64,000 bases of DNA from Magnetaquicoccus sp039908525 (lineage in GTDB: Bacteria; Pseudomonadota; Magnetococcia; Magnetococcales; Magnetaquicoccaceae). A program made the translations under genes and the position numbers. The DNA lies in contig JAMOAY010000026.1 in the NCBI GenBank assembly GCA_039908525.1, positions 1 through 64,000 on the forward strand. Direction: 5' to 3'. Shown here one piece after another: positions 33,898-43,644 of this stretch; within the stretch, counting starts at the first letter, position 1; each line of letters begins with the position of its first letter. The notes under the pieces were generated by a model. It worked only from the letters and a program-made list of their open reading frames with translations, was not told the DNA's origin and did no database searches.

Positions 33898-36800
33898 TCA
33901 GGGCGAGAAACGCTTTTGACTGTCAAGAGACTCCGCCGTCTGCTGGGCGACAAAGACCGTGAAAGGACGCCACGTGCGGCTTTTGTTGGCGCCGAACTCC
34001 TGCAACAAGGTGGGCTGTAGAGGATGCAGGCTTCCGTCCGCGCTCGCACGCACCTCTTGCACCCGGGAGACCCCCCGACCCGCCACCACCACCAACGGCC
34101 GTTTCTCTTCCGGCGAGGGGCGCGGAATCGACACCCCCTGCGGACGCAAGCCCAACATCGGCAACAAACGCGCAAAAGGCTCCACCACCGGCGCAGGCTT
34201 TGCCCGACCCGCCGCCGCCCGGGCCCGCAACCAGGAGAGCTCCACCGGCAGAGACTCCTCCGGCTTCTGCAACTCAGGGGTCCGATAACTGACCAGCAAA
34301 CCCTCTGTGCCGCGAGGATCCGGTTCGGAAGGAGGCGGGGGAGGGGGCTCCACCGCCACGACCGCTGCCTCGGTCGCATCCGCAGCCAACGCGGCCGGCA
34401 GACCGGCCAGCAGATCATGCACCCCCTGCATTCCGACCGCCAACGGGGGGGCTTTCGGGCGGGCCGTCACCACCGGCTCACCCACCTCCACGGTCACCGG
34501 GGCCGGCGAAGAGTCTGTTCCTGCCAACCCATCCCGGTTGGCCCGCAAGGCCCGCACAATCTCCTGACTGCCCGCCCATGCCTTGGCCCCCTGATCCTGA
34601 ACCGTCTCCACCAGCCTCTGCAGCTGCAACGGGGTGGCCCGCCCGATCTTGGCATCCAGGGCCGCCACCGCACGGTTGACCTCGCCGGCCACCCGCTCCA
34701 GCAACTGCATCTCCTCTCCCCGCTGCCGGGCGATCACCTGGGTCAGTTCGGCCAAGGTGGGGGCCAGGCCGGTCACGCTGGCAAACAGACGCTCACCCTG
34801 CTCGTGGACGGTGTTGACCAGGGTCGTCATGTTCAACGGGGTGGCCCGCCCGATCTTGGCATCCAGGGCCGCCACCGCACGGTTGACCTCATCGACCACC
34901 TGTTTCAGGAGACGCTGCTCCTCACGACGCTGCCGGGTGAGAATACGGGTCAGCTCCGCCAGGAGCGGTCGCAACGCGGCATGCCCCGCCGCCTCCGCCT
35001 CGGCGGCGAACGCCAGTTCCCCCCGCTCCTGCAGCGCCAGCGCCTCGGGGTCGTCCGATGTCACCGCCACCTCCGGAGCCCGCACCACCGCCATGGAATG
35101 GTGCAACTGACCGGAAAGCCGCTCCAACAGGGCCACCTCTTCCCCGTCACGGAACTGGGCGAACTGCTGCCCCATCTCCTCCAGCAACCGTGCAAAGGCC
35201 GCCTCACTGGCCAGTACCAGCCGCTCACCCTCCCGACGCCACCCCTCCAGCAACGGTTGCAGGCTCTGCGGATCCAACCGCAACCCGCTCTCCCCGGTCG
35301 GGTGCGCAACGGCGGGCTGCCGCTCGGCCAGTGGGTGCAACACCCCCTCCAGCTGATCCAACAACCGTTGATGACTCTCCATCAACCGCTCCCCCTCCCG
35401 CTGCAGGGCCTGGGTGATCTCTGCGGACAGCTGGCGGGTATCCTGCGGCAGACCATCGGCAAACCGCTCCCCCATGCGCTGAATGGCATGCTCCAGTTGG
35501 GCCAGCACGTTTTCCAGCAGCCGGCTCTCCTCCATCCTCCGCACATCACCGCGTTGGCCGATCTCTTCCACCAGTTGGGCCACGGCCTGCTGGTTGCTCT
35601 GGATCAACTGGCCGATCTCCTGGCGCATGCCATCCAGGAAGGGGCCCAGACCCAGCTCCACCAGACCGGTCATGGCCCGTTCCATGCGCCGGGTGACCCC
35701 ATCCAGCAGCTCCGACCGTTCCACGGGCCGCAGTTCGGCCAGGGCCGTGGTGGCGGAAACACCGGCAAACCGCCGTGCCACCTCGCTCAGCAGAGCGGCC
35801 ATGGCGGTCTCGTTGGCCTGCACCAGACGCGCCCCCTCCTGTTGGATACGGCTGAAAAGCCTCTCCCAGTCCGGCCCGCCCCCGCCCGCTGCCCCTGCCT
35901 GCTCGCCCAACGCCAGGCGCCCTGTCAGTGTCTGGGCGATGCTCGCCAGCTGCTCGACGATGCGGCCCAGCGCAGCGGACGGCCCATGGCCCTCCAGGGT
36001 GGCCGGAACCATGCCGCTCCGCTGGGTCAGCTCGGCAAACAGTCGGTCCAGGGCCTGCTCGTTGGCCTGCAACAAGCGCTCCCCTTCGCTGCGAATCGCC
36101 CGCACCAGCGGCGCCATGTCGGGCAGGTTGTCCGCCGTCCAGACCCTGCTTTCCAGGGCTGCGGTGACGCTGTCCAACTGTTGGGTGATCCGCGCAAAAC
36201 TCCCTTGAAGAGCCTCCGCGAGCCCCTGCCCGCCCGCAGAGGGGATCTGCGCCATCTCCCGCCGCAGGTGGTCGAAAAAGGGGGCCAGCCCCACCTCACC
36301 CAGACTGGCCACCGCCTGCTCCATGCGCAGGGTCACCCGCTCCAGCAACCCCTCCCGCTCGTCGGATCCCAGTTCGGCAAGGGTCGCGGTGGCGGTGGAG
36401 GCGCTGAAACGGCGTCCCACCAGCTCCACCACGTTGCGCATGGCCTCCTCGTTGGCCTGCACCAACCGCGCCCCCTCCTGACGCAGAGCCCGCAGCAGCG
36501 CCTCGCCACCGCCGTGCGGCACGCCGGATGCCAGCTTCTCCCCCAGAGCGGTGAGGGAGATCTCGATCTGCAGAGCCAAACGGTCCAGAAAATCGGAGGT
36601 GGTGTCCGGGTGGAACGCCGGCCGCTCTCCCTGAGCATGCCGGGGCCACTCCTGGCGCAAGCACGCCAACAGCTCGCTTTGCACCGTCTGCATCCGCTCC
36701 CCCTCTTCCCGCAACGCCGCCACCAGGGGGGCCATCTCCAGCGGTCTGTTCAGGGTGGCCAGACGGTCGCCCAGTTGATCGAGTGCACCCTCCAGCCGGT

Positions 36801-38229
36801 TGGCCATGCCCTGAAAGGGGGACAAACCGGCATCGCCCAGCTGGGCCATCGCCTGCTCCATGCGGGAGGCCAGCAGGTCGATCATCCGCCCCCGTTCGTC
36901 GGGGTGCAGCGCCGCCAGGGAGGCGTCGGTCCGCAGTCCGGCCATCTGCTGGCCCACGCTCTCCAACAGTTGGCCCATGGCCGCCGCATGGGCCTGCATC
37001 AGCCGCTCCCCATCCTGCTGCGCCTGGGCCAGCAGCCTGTCCAGATCTCCGGTCGCGCTGCCGGTGCCGGCCTGGCGCGTGATTGCCTCCACCGCCTGTT
37101 CCATCCGGTGGCTCAGATGTGCCAGCAGATCCCTCTGCTGTTCATACATCCGTTCCATGCGTGCCGTCTGCGCCGCGCGCTCCGCCTCGGCATGACCCGC
37201 CATGGGGGGCACGCCCTCCTCCAGACGCAGGGCAATCCGCGTCAACAGGTCGGTCTGCACCGCCGTGGCGGCCACCGCCTGCTCCGTCAGAGCCGCCTCC
37301 TGTGGTCCGACCAGCCGGCTTTGGAGCGTCTCCCCCAGCTCCAGCACCGTCTGCCGCAACGGCTCCAGGCTCCCTGCCAGGCGGTCAAACAGGCGTTCCA
37401 CCACCCCCTCCTTGAGCAGGGGCTCCGCAGAGGTGTGGCTCCCCTGGGCTTGAAAGGTTGGCTGGGTGATCACCTGTTGCAGACGGTCGGCGATCTCCCG
37501 CAGCTGCCGGGTTTGGGCCTGGCTGGCCTGCAGCTGCGCACGACCCAGCTGCTCATCACCGCTCCACTCCAGCCGCTCCAGCCACAGCTGGCAGATCCTC
37601 GCCGTCTCCTGCTCCAGGCGGCGGCGGTGCCGTTTTTCCTGCCAGGAGAAGAGCAGGGCCAGGGCAAAACCGACGATGGAGGCGAGAAATTTGACCGAGG
37701 CCGCATTGAGCAGGCCCATCAGGGCGCTCTGGGTGGCGTGGAGATCGTCACTCCCCATGCTGCGGATGGTAAAATGGATCGCCCCCACCAGGCCGATCAG
37801 GGTCAACAACACCCCCACCCCCAACAGCAGATTGGGGATCGTGCGGTAGTAGTAGCCGGCGACCTCGCCCCCCATCAGGGCCTCGGCATTGAAAAACTGG
37901 CCGGGTGCGCGATTGCCGTACAGGGGTTGCGGGAGGGGGCTTTTGGCCGCTGGCAGGGTGAGACTTTTGCGGAAGGCGTTCCAGACAGGGGTCAGCAGGC
38001 GATGTTTGGCCCACGGCTCCTCCACCTCCGGGAAGCGGGCGGCAAAGGCGATGGGATCCTCCGGGCTCTCTTCCAGCTGCCGCCGCATCTCCACCAACTG
38101 CCGATGCAGGGGCCGAAAAAAGTTGCCCTGCAGGGCAAACCAGTGCCCGACCCCCCATGCCAGCAGCCATCCCGCCGCGACCCAGGGTGTCCAGACATGA
38201 TTCAGCAGGTGCAGAGTCCAGTCCAACAT
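33898..38229 (-). CDS. MotA/TolQ/ExbB-type (ZorA-like) channel protein with very long coiled-coil tail
   Basis: A 1443-residue protein (1463 if GTG/ATG further upstream, 38289, is used). The first 210 residues have one membrane helix (about 13-31), a cytosolic segment, then two helices (about 130-153 and 176-196) around YYYRTIPNLLLGVGVLLTLIGL and KFLASIVGFALALLFSWQEKR, the pattern of proton-channel subunits MotA/TolQ/ExbB and of ZorA. About 1200 residues follow as helical, coiled-coil-prone sequence with recurring modules (GARLVQANE, MEQAMAQLGDAGLSPF), then a Pro-rich end. ATG 38229 has GGAGAG 6 bp upstream, so I prefer it. ZorA forms a peptidoglycan-anchored motor with ZorB and a long intracellular tail; no MotB/ZorB-like gene is seen here. 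Part of the operon with the cNMP, 1596-residue and FHA genes. Confidence 0.75.
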   Translation of the reverse strand: MLDWTLHLLNHVWTPWVAAGWLLAWGVGHWFALQGNFFRPLHRQLVEMRRQLEESPEDPIAFAARFPEVEEPWAKHRLLTPVWNAFRKSLTLPAAKSPLPQPLYGNRAPGQFFNAEALMGGEVAGYYYRTIPNLLLGVGVLLTLIGLVGAIHFTIRSMGSDDLHATQSALMGLLNAASVKFLASIVGFALALLFSWQEKRHRRRLEQETARICQLWLERLEWSGDEQLGRAQLQASQAQTRQLREIADRLQQVITQPTFQAQGSHTSAEPLLKEGVVERLFDRLAGSLEPLRQTVLELGETLQSRLVGPQEAALTEQAVAATAVQTDLLTRIALRLEEGVPPMAGHAEAERAAQTARMERMYEQQRDLLAHLSHRMEQAVEAITRQAGTGSATGDLDRLLAQAQQDGERLMQAHAAAMGQLLESVGQQMAGLRTDASLAALHPDERGRMIDLLASRMEQAMAQLGDAGLSPFQGMANRLEGALDQLGDRLATLNRPLEMAPLVAALREEGERMQTVQSELLACLRQEWPRHAQGERPAFHPDTTSDFLDRLALQIEISLTALGEKLASGVPHGGGEALLRALRQEGARLVQANEEAMRNVVELVGRRFSASTATATLAELGSDEREGLLERVTLRMEQAVASLGEVGLAPFFDHLRREMAQIPSAGGQGLAEALQGSFARITQQLDSVTAALESRVWTADNLPDMAPLVRAIRSEGERLLQANEQALDRLFAELTQRSGMVPATLEGHGPSAALGRIVEQLASIAQTLTGRLALGEQAGAAGGGGPDWERLFSRIQQEGARLVQANETAMAALLSEVARRFAGVSATTALAELRPVERSELLDGVTRRMERAMTGLVELGLGPFLDGMRQEIGQLIQSNQQAVAQLVEEIGQRGDVRRMEESRLLENVLAQLEHAIQRMGERFADGLPQDTRQLSAEITQALQREGERLMESHQRLLDQLEGVLHPLAERQPAVAHPTGESGLRLDPQSLQPLLEGWRREGERLVLASEAAFARLLEEMGQQFAQFRDGEEVALLERLSGQLHHSMAVVRAPEVAVTSDDPEALALQERGELAFAAEAEAAGHAALRPLLAELTRILTRQRREEQRLLKQVVDEVNRAVAALDAKIGRATPLNMTTLVNTVHEQGERLFASVTGLAPTLAELTQVIARQRGEEMQLLERVAGEVNRAVAALDAKIGRATPLQLQRLVETVQDQGAKAWAGSQEIVRALRANRDGLAGTDSSPAPVTVEVGEPVVTARPKAPPLAVGMQGVHDLLAGLPAALAADATEAAVVAVEPPPPPPSEPDPRGTEGLLVSYRTPELQKPEESLPVELSWLRARAAAGRAKPAPVVEPFARLLPMLGLRPQGVSIPRPSPEEKRPLVVVAGRGVSRVQEVRASADGSLHPLQPTLLQEFGANKSRTWRPFTVFVAQQTAESLDSQKRFSP
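34627..34890 (-). repeat. 57 bp perfect direct repeat inside the ZorA-like tail
   Basis: The sequence at 34627-34683 recurs exactly at 34834-34890, spaced 207 bp (69 codons, in frame). It encodes EVNRAVAALDAKIGRATPL (in outline) and lies in the C-terminal tail modules, so one module was duplicated recently or is being homogenised. Confidence 0.9.
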
Positions 38230-38403
38230 GCGGCTCTCCGTCAAAATTTCAAACACAAAACGCAGGACGGTGTCACCATTCTTGACCATGCCGTCTGTTC
38301 AATGGTCTAAAATGGCTCCACGATAGTAAAAAAAGACAAACTACCCAAGGCGTCATGCAAGAGTTGTGCTAAAATTATCGGCAGTATCAGGATCTCCGGC
38401 TGT

Positions 38404-38841
38404 TCAACTCCGGTTGGCCAGCAGCCTGGCGCCAATCAAACCCGCAAACGCCTTGGTCACCCGCCACAGGTTGACCATCAACGATTGCATCGTCTCAATA
38501 TCCAACAGTAACAATGTTGTGGGCGTTTCGGCCACCACATCGGCCCGGGAGGGTTGACAGGATACCAGCGACATTTCACCCACCACCTCCCCCTTTCCTA
38601 TGGGAAAATGGATCCGCTTGCCATCCGGCAGCACCACATCCGCCCGCACCCGTCCCTCATAGACGATGAACAGATGCGCCACCTGTGAACCGCGGCGGAT
38701 GATGATCTGCCCCGGTTCACAGGTGGCAATGCTGATGAGTGGTACGACGAAGGTATCCAGATCCTCCAACGGGATCTCCTTCACCCCCTCCACGGTGCCC
38801 AAAAACTGGATCAACTCCTCGGCACTGATCAACTGTTCCAT
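38404..38841 (-). CDS. Cyclic-nucleotide-binding-domain protein
   Basis: A 145-residue protein consisting of one CAP/PKA-type cyclic-nucleotide-binding domain: a beta barrel with FIVYEGRVRADVVLPDGKR and the phosphate-binding cassette GEMSLVSCQPSRADVVAET (residues about 86-105), in which the key Glu and Arg are kept. There is no DNA-binding domain and no enzyme fused to it, so it should act as a sensor subunit. A GGAGGAG ribosome site precedes ATG 38841. Its start lies inside the end of the 1596-residue gene (13 nt overlap), indicating coupling. The ligand (cAMP, cGMP or another) cannot be judged from sequence. Confidence 0.88.
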   Translation of the reverse strand: MEQLISAEELIQFLGTVEGVKEIPLEDLDTFVVPLISIATCEPGQIIIRRGSQVAHLFIVYEGRVRADVVLPDGKRIHFPIGKGEVVGEMSLVSCQPSRADVVAETPTTLLLLDIETMQSLMVNLWRVTKAFAGLIGARLLANRS

Positions 38842-41800
38842 CGGATCTCCTCCCCATGGGTCGGCGATGGTGGCTCCGGGACAGAAGCCTTTGCCTGCAA
38901 CAACGCCACCGTGTCTTCTCCGTCCGACACCGCAGGCGTCATGTGGAGGATGCCCGCCCCTTCCGGTCGCTCCTGCAACACCTCGGTGCGAATGGCGGTC
39001 AGGAACAGGGTCTCATAACCGGCCTCCAGCAGCACCACCAGCAGGGTGCCACTGGTGCGAAACAGCTTGCCGAAAAACAGCCGCCGCTGCGGGTCCGACA
39101 GCACCCGGAAACGCACCGCCATCCCGTCGCGGATCCCCGCCGGGACGCGCTCCACCTCCAGACAGAAGCCCCGCGCATTGACATCCCGGGTGGCGCCGAC
39201 CACAGCCTCCGCCTCTCCCCACAACACCTCGATCCTGCTCTGCACGGCAACCCGCTCTTCCACCCGCCGACTGGAATCCTCCACCATCCGTTGTGACGGG
39301 GATTGCTCCTCCCCCGCCCGGCGCTGGGCGGCCCTTTTTTTCAAATGGCGGGTCACCGCCACCTTGGAACGACGATCCACATGCGGGGGCAGGGAGATCT
39401 GATCCAGGTGAGCGTACAACTGCTCCAGAGCCTCTTCCGCCTGCTGCCGCAAGGCCTCCAGGGTGGAGAGCAGGGCGGGACTCCCCTCCAGGTGTCCCTC
39501 ATGCCACTGATGCAGCCCCTCCAGGGTCACCTGAACCCCCTCCACCGCCAGCCAGTTTTTGTCCACCGCCGGTTGCAGACCCTGGATGACGTGCAGCAGA
39601 TCCGGTGGCGGGACGGGTTTTTTCAGCAGATCCCACTCCCAAAGACTCATCTCCAGCAACACCTGCCGGGCCCGATCACACAGCGCCCGAATCTGCCGGG
39701 CCACCTGCTCCACCGGCCCGCCGTCGTTCTCCAGGCTCTCCGTCTCCGCAGAGGGGAGAGGCGCCGACGCATCTTCTTCCTCTCGGGGAGTTGGCGGTTC
39801 CGGGAGAGTCTCTTCCGTTCCTCCGGTGTCCGGCGCCGCCGTCGAGGGCGGCGGAGCGCCATCGTTTGCGACGGCGGCGGTCGGGGTCGGCGCGGGGGTG
39901 GCCCCGGTTTCCGTGGGTGCAGGGGTGGCCCCGATCTCCGAGGGGGTCGGCGCAGGGGTGGCTTCACCCTCCGGGTCGGTCGGGGGCGGCTGGGTGGTGC
40001 CGGGAGGGGAGTCTGCCACCCGCTGCTGCAACGCCGCAGGACGCAAACGGGGCTGCAACTCCGCCAGGGCAGCCGTCAACCCCACCGCATCGCGCCTGTC
40101 CTCCAGAAAATCCAGCGCATTTTTCAGAAAATAACGCAGCAGAATCGCCTGCTTTTCCACCTCCCGCGCCAGATCCAGCCCTTGACTGCCCAGCAGACAG
40201 CTGCCCATGTCCAGGGTGTTGATCCGCGTTCGCAGGGCCTCCACCTGCAGGGAAACGGTGCGGAAGAAGAGCCGGTTCTCTTCCAGAAAATCAAACTTTT
40301 TCTGGTGGATGATCCGTTCGGCGACCGGATAGGTCTGACACGCCTCATCCCTGGCCACGATGCTCCCCACCAGGGCCACGGAGCTGTCGAGCAGTTGCAA
40401 CACGTTGGTGCCGATCCTGTCCACCAGAGTGAGCGAATACAGGGCGGCATCCAGCTGTTTGTGCACCTCTGCCATGCGCAGCTCCAGCTGTTTGACATAG
40501 ACGATCAGATCGAACGCCTGTCCGATGGCGCTGTTGCGGCGGATCAGGTGGATGATCGCCCCCAGACCCGCACTGCCCACGCCCGGTTCCAGGGCCATCG
40601 GCTGCACGGAGGGATCCCACAACTCCAGCAGACACTGCTCGATGATCGAAAAATCCTCCCGCATCTTGCGCAGACCCAGCGCCTCTTCAACCCGGTCCCG
40701 GCTCTGCAATCGGCTGAGTGCGGTGTTGATCGGGCTCAGATACTCCCGGCGAATGCGGGTCAGGGTAAAAATGAGGGTGTCCTGCCCGCTCACCAGATCC
40801 CGGATCAGTTTGTAGGCCCGCGCCAGACGGAACTCCAGCGTGTCGATCCGCTGATCCATGGCCGATTCCGGCGTATCCTGGCGGAGAAAGATGCCGGCAA
40901 TCTCGTCGATGCCCGACTGGGCCACGATGGTTTGCACCATCGGCTCATCGATCGGGATACCCTGGAACTGGGAGAGCCCCAGCAGTTCCAACAGCCCCTG
41001 CTCCATGTTGCGATACTCCGCCTCCAGCTCCTGGATCCGGAAGGCGGTGACCAGCATGCCGCCGTTGGGGATCTTGGCCAGGGTCTCCGCCATGGGCAAC
41101 AACAGGTTTTTCTGGATGCCGTACAGGCGACCCCGCACAAAACGGTGCAAGGCCGGCACGAAATCCGCCAACTGGCTGATATGGCTGCGGGACTGGTAAC
41201 GCGACAAGGCCAGGGCGCGCACCTGGTTGATGCGGGTCAGCGGAAAGGAGGGTGGCGGCGGGAGGAGGGGCTTCCCGAACAGGGTGTACAGCCAACCCGG
41301 CGGATCGTCGGCGACGGCCTCCGGTCCATGGCGCGACAGGGCCAGTTCGAACGCCCGCTCATCCTGCTTCATCCGGGTGTGGATCTTCTCGAACAGGGTG
41401 TCGAAATGGTCCACACCGATGCGGATCGGATCCAGAAGTCCCGGAAACAGCCTGTTCAGGGCCTGCGGGGCCAGAATCTTCGCCTCCCGCAGACAGCGGA
41501 GCAGTGCGGTCTGCCGGGCGTTGTACCCCTCGACATGCTCGATCCTGGACTCCGAAAAGAGTCCGAGAAACCAGAAGCGGCCCCTCTCCCACCACGCCCG
41601 GCTGGCCGGATCCTTGCTCCTTGGCTCCACCTCCTCCAGAAAATGGTTGTAGATGTGGTGAAAGAGGTGGTACTTGGGGGTGGGCAGCCTGGGCAGCAGG
41701 GCCAGGACATCGGCACGGACCAGGAAACGGTGCAGGTGACGGAGATGGTTCTCCTCCCACGCCCGCAGCCGCGAGACATTCTCCTCCAGGAAATGGCGGT

Positions 41801-43619
41801 CCCGCCGTCCCCAGCGGGCCACCATGGCCGTGTAGAGGATGGGGTCGGAAAGATCCATGAAGACAGCCAGAAAGAGGATGAAAAAGAGAAAAGCCCCTCC
41901 CGGAAGCAACCCATACCGCTCCAGAAGAAGCTCTTTCAGCTCGACCAGATTGCGTCGTTTGGCCAGCGGGATGCCCCCCTGTTTCAATTGTTCGATGGCC
42001 TCCAGCCGGGGAATGTCGAGGGGGATGGCAATGGTGTAGCTGTTGTTGACCGGGGTGCCGACCTTGTCCACCTCGCGCAGCAGGGCGATATGGCCCTCGG
42101 TCAGTTGCCGGATGGCCTGGGCCGCCCGGGCGAAGGCGTTCTTGTTCTCCTCCAGATGGGCCACGATCTCCTGCACACCGGCATTGATGTGATAGGACTC
42201 CAGGTTGAACAGTGTGGTCAACCCGGCCAGGGAGTAGCGCTGGAGGGTCATGCGACCGGAGAGGGCGGCCATCCCGTTCTGTACCGCCGCCTCGCTGTGG
42301 CGGAAGGCGACCTCATGGTCGTTGAGGATGGCCCGGATCTTTGCCTCCAGGGAGGGGGTCAGATCCAGTCCGGACCGTTTCAGCATGGTATCGATCTGAC
42401 TGGTCAGGGGCGTGCTCTTGTAGAGCCTGGCCACATCGTTCTGCACGGGCTGGTAGCCCCCCTCGATGATGAACCGTTTGGCCCAGTAGCGCGGCCCGGC
42501 GCTGGCCACCCCGCTGGAGGCCGCGCCCGCCCGTTCATCCTCCGGCACCTTCCTGAACTGCGCGATGGCATCGGCCGCCTTTTTGTGCAAGGCTGCGCGC
42601 AGATCCCGCAGCGAACCCGGCTGGTCGGGGTTCAGCCGATGGGCATCCCCCAGGGCGCTGTTGACCTGCTGCTCGATGCGCAGCCACTGGTGGGCCAGAT
42701 CTCCGGTTTTGGTGGTCAGCAGGACGATGCCGTCGTAGTTGGTCCAGATGGAGATCAGGGTCAGAAAGGTGGCGAGGGTCACCCAGCGGGGATGGCGTCG
42801 CCATGCGTGGAAGAGACCTTGCCACACCTTGCCGACCTCCGCCACCCCCCGGAACAGATGGCTTTTGAAATCCAGGATGACCGAAGAGAGGGCAAAACCG
42901 ATGACCACGGCAAAGGTGGTGCGGGCCGATTCGTGGGCACTGCCCGCCAGCCCGTCGCCAAACAGGGCGACAAAGGAGGGCAGCTGCACCAGATCGATCA
43001 CCCCCTTGGCGGTGGTCACGGTGGAGCCGGCAAACAGCAGCAGACCGATCAGCCACTTGCCCAGGGAGCCGACCTTGCCCAGGCTCTCCCACCCCTTCTG
43101 CCTCAGGCTGGTGACGGCGCTGTCGCTGCTCCAGATATGCCGATAGGAGCGGGAGACGGTGATGGGGCGCGGCGGGTTGCCGGCGGCCTCCTGCTGGGTG
43201 GCCATGAAACCGTTTTTCAGGGCGGTCAGATGGATGCGGTAAAAAAGAGCGGCCAGTTCGTAGAAAGGGTTCTCCTCCAGCATCGCCTCTTTGCCCCGTT
43301 GCAGACCCAGGCGGAACTCCTGCAGCTGCCGGGTGGTCTCCCGGTCGCCGGAACGGCCTCCCGGCGACCCCTGCTCCTCCTCCCACAGGGCCGCACGCAG
43401 CCGGTCCACCGACCGCTGCGCCGCCGCCACCTCTGCCGGGTCGGCATGGCTGGCCAGATCCTTTTTGCCACCCCGCTCATCCTGGCTGCCATGGCCCACC
43501 GCAGGAAACAGGCTCAAAGGTGTTCCCACCGGCAGGTCGGCGCCAAAACAGCGTTCCACCAGCGAACCATAGCGGATGAACAGCGGGTTGTCGCGCCGGA
43601 TGGTGGAGGGCTCGGTCAC
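38829..43619 (-). CDS. Large membrane protein (1596 aa) with C-terminal PilZ-like domain
   Basis: I do not recognise the whole protein. Membrane helices lie at about 188-207, 234-250, 279-297 and 590-612. A large soluble alpha-helical region spans about 620-1230. A disordered Pro/Thr/Glu/Ala-rich linker (about 1230-1340, with PAPTPSEIGATPAP-type repeats) follows. The last 130 residues resemble a PilZ domain: SRRVEERVAVQSRIEVLW, then DVNARGFCLEV and GMAVRFRVL, though the RxxxR c-di-GMP motif is not clear. GTG start (43619) with a GAGAG site about 10 bp upstream. It sits 25 bp after the FHA gene and overlaps the cyclic-nucleotide-binding gene by 13 nt, so the four genes FHA / this / cNMP / ZorA-like look like one operon. 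No enzyme motif is visible. Confidence 0.8.
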   Translation of the reverse strand: MTEPSTIRRDNPLFIRYGSLVERCFGADLPVGTPLSLFPAVGHGSQDERGGKKDLASHADPAEVAAAQRSVDRLRAALWEEEQGSPGGRSGDRETTRQLQEFRLGLQRGKEAMLEENPFYELAALFYRIHLTALKNGFMATQQEAAGNPPRPITVSRSYRHIWSSDSAVTSLRQKGWESLGKVGSLGKWLIGLLLFAGSTVTTAKGVIDLVQLPSFVALFGDGLAGSAHESARTTFAVVIGFALSSVILDFKSHLFRGVAEVGKVWQGLFHAWRRHPRWVTLATFLTLISIWTNYDGIVLLTTKTGDLAHQWLRIEQQVNSALGDAHRLNPDQPGSLRDLRAALHKKAADAIAQFRKVPEDERAGAASSGVASAGPRYWAKRFIIEGGYQPVQNDVARLYKSTPLTSQIDTMLKRSGLDLTPSLEAKIRAILNDHEVAFRHSEAAVQNGMAALSGRMTLQRYSLAGLTTLFNLESYHINAGVQEIVAHLEENKNAFARAAQAIRQLTEGHIALLREVDKVGTPVNNSYTIAIPLDIPRLEAIEQLKQGGIPLAKRRNLVELKELLLERYGLLPGGAFLFFILFLAVFMDLSDPILYTAMVARWGRRDRHFLEENVSRLRAWEENHLRHLHRFLVRADVLALLPRLPTPKYHLFHHIYNHFLEEVEPRSKDPASRAWWERGRFWFLGLFSESRIEHVEGYNARQTALLRCLREAKILAPQALNRLFPGLLDPIRIGVDHFDTLFEKIHTRMKQDERAFELALSRHGPEAVADDPPGWLYTLFGKPLLPPPPSFPLTRINQVRALALSRYQSRSHISQLADFVPALHRFVRGRLYGIQKNLLLPMAETLAKIPNGGMLVTAFRIQELEAEYRNMEQGLLELLGLSQFQGIPIDEPMVQTIVAQSGIDEIAGIFLRQDTPESAMDQRIDTLEFRLARAYKLIRDLVSGQDTLIFTLTRIRREYLSPINTALSRLQSRDRVEEALGLRKMREDFSIIEQCLLELWDPSVQPMALEPGVGSAGLGAIIHLIRRNSAIGQAFDLIVYVKQLELRMAEVHKQLDAALYSLTLVDRIGTNVLQLLDSSVALVGSIVARDEACQTYPVAERIIHQKKFDFLEENRLFFRTVSLQVEALRTRINTLDMGSCLLGSQGLDLAREVEKQAILLRYFLKNALDFLEDRRDAVGLTAALAELQPRLRPAALQQRVADSPPGTTQPPPTDPEGEATPAPTPSEIGATPAPTETGATPAPTPTAAVANDGAPPPSTAAPDTGGTEETLPEPPTPREEEDASAPLPSAETESLENDGGPVEQVARQIRALCDRARQVLLEMSLWEWDLLKKPVPPPDLLHVIQGLQPAVDKNWLAVEGVQVTLEGLHQWHEGHLEGSPALLSTLEALRQQAEEALEQLYAHLDQISLPPHVDRRSKVAVTRHLKKRAAQRRAGEEQSPSQRMVEDSSRRVEERVAVQSRIEVLWGEAEAVVGATRDVNARGFCLEVERVPAGIRDGMAVRFRVLSDPQRRLFFGKLFRTSGTLLVVLLEAGYETLFLTAIRTEVLQERPEGAGILHMTPAVSDGEDTVALLQAKASVPEPPSPTHGEEIRWNS

Positions 43620-43644
43620 CGGAGTGGTCTCTCAACGGGATGTT

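Noticed and set aside
33898..38229. Full Zorya system
   Set aside because: No ZorB, ZorC, ZorD or ZorE gene is seen; only the channel subunit resembles ZorA.
34024..38310. Very long open frame on the plus strand (about 1428 codons) opposite the ZorA-like gene
   Set aside because: Proline/glutamine/histidine-rich translation with no domain; it is a GC-driven shadow of the minus-strand gene, which has clear membrane helices and a ribosome site.
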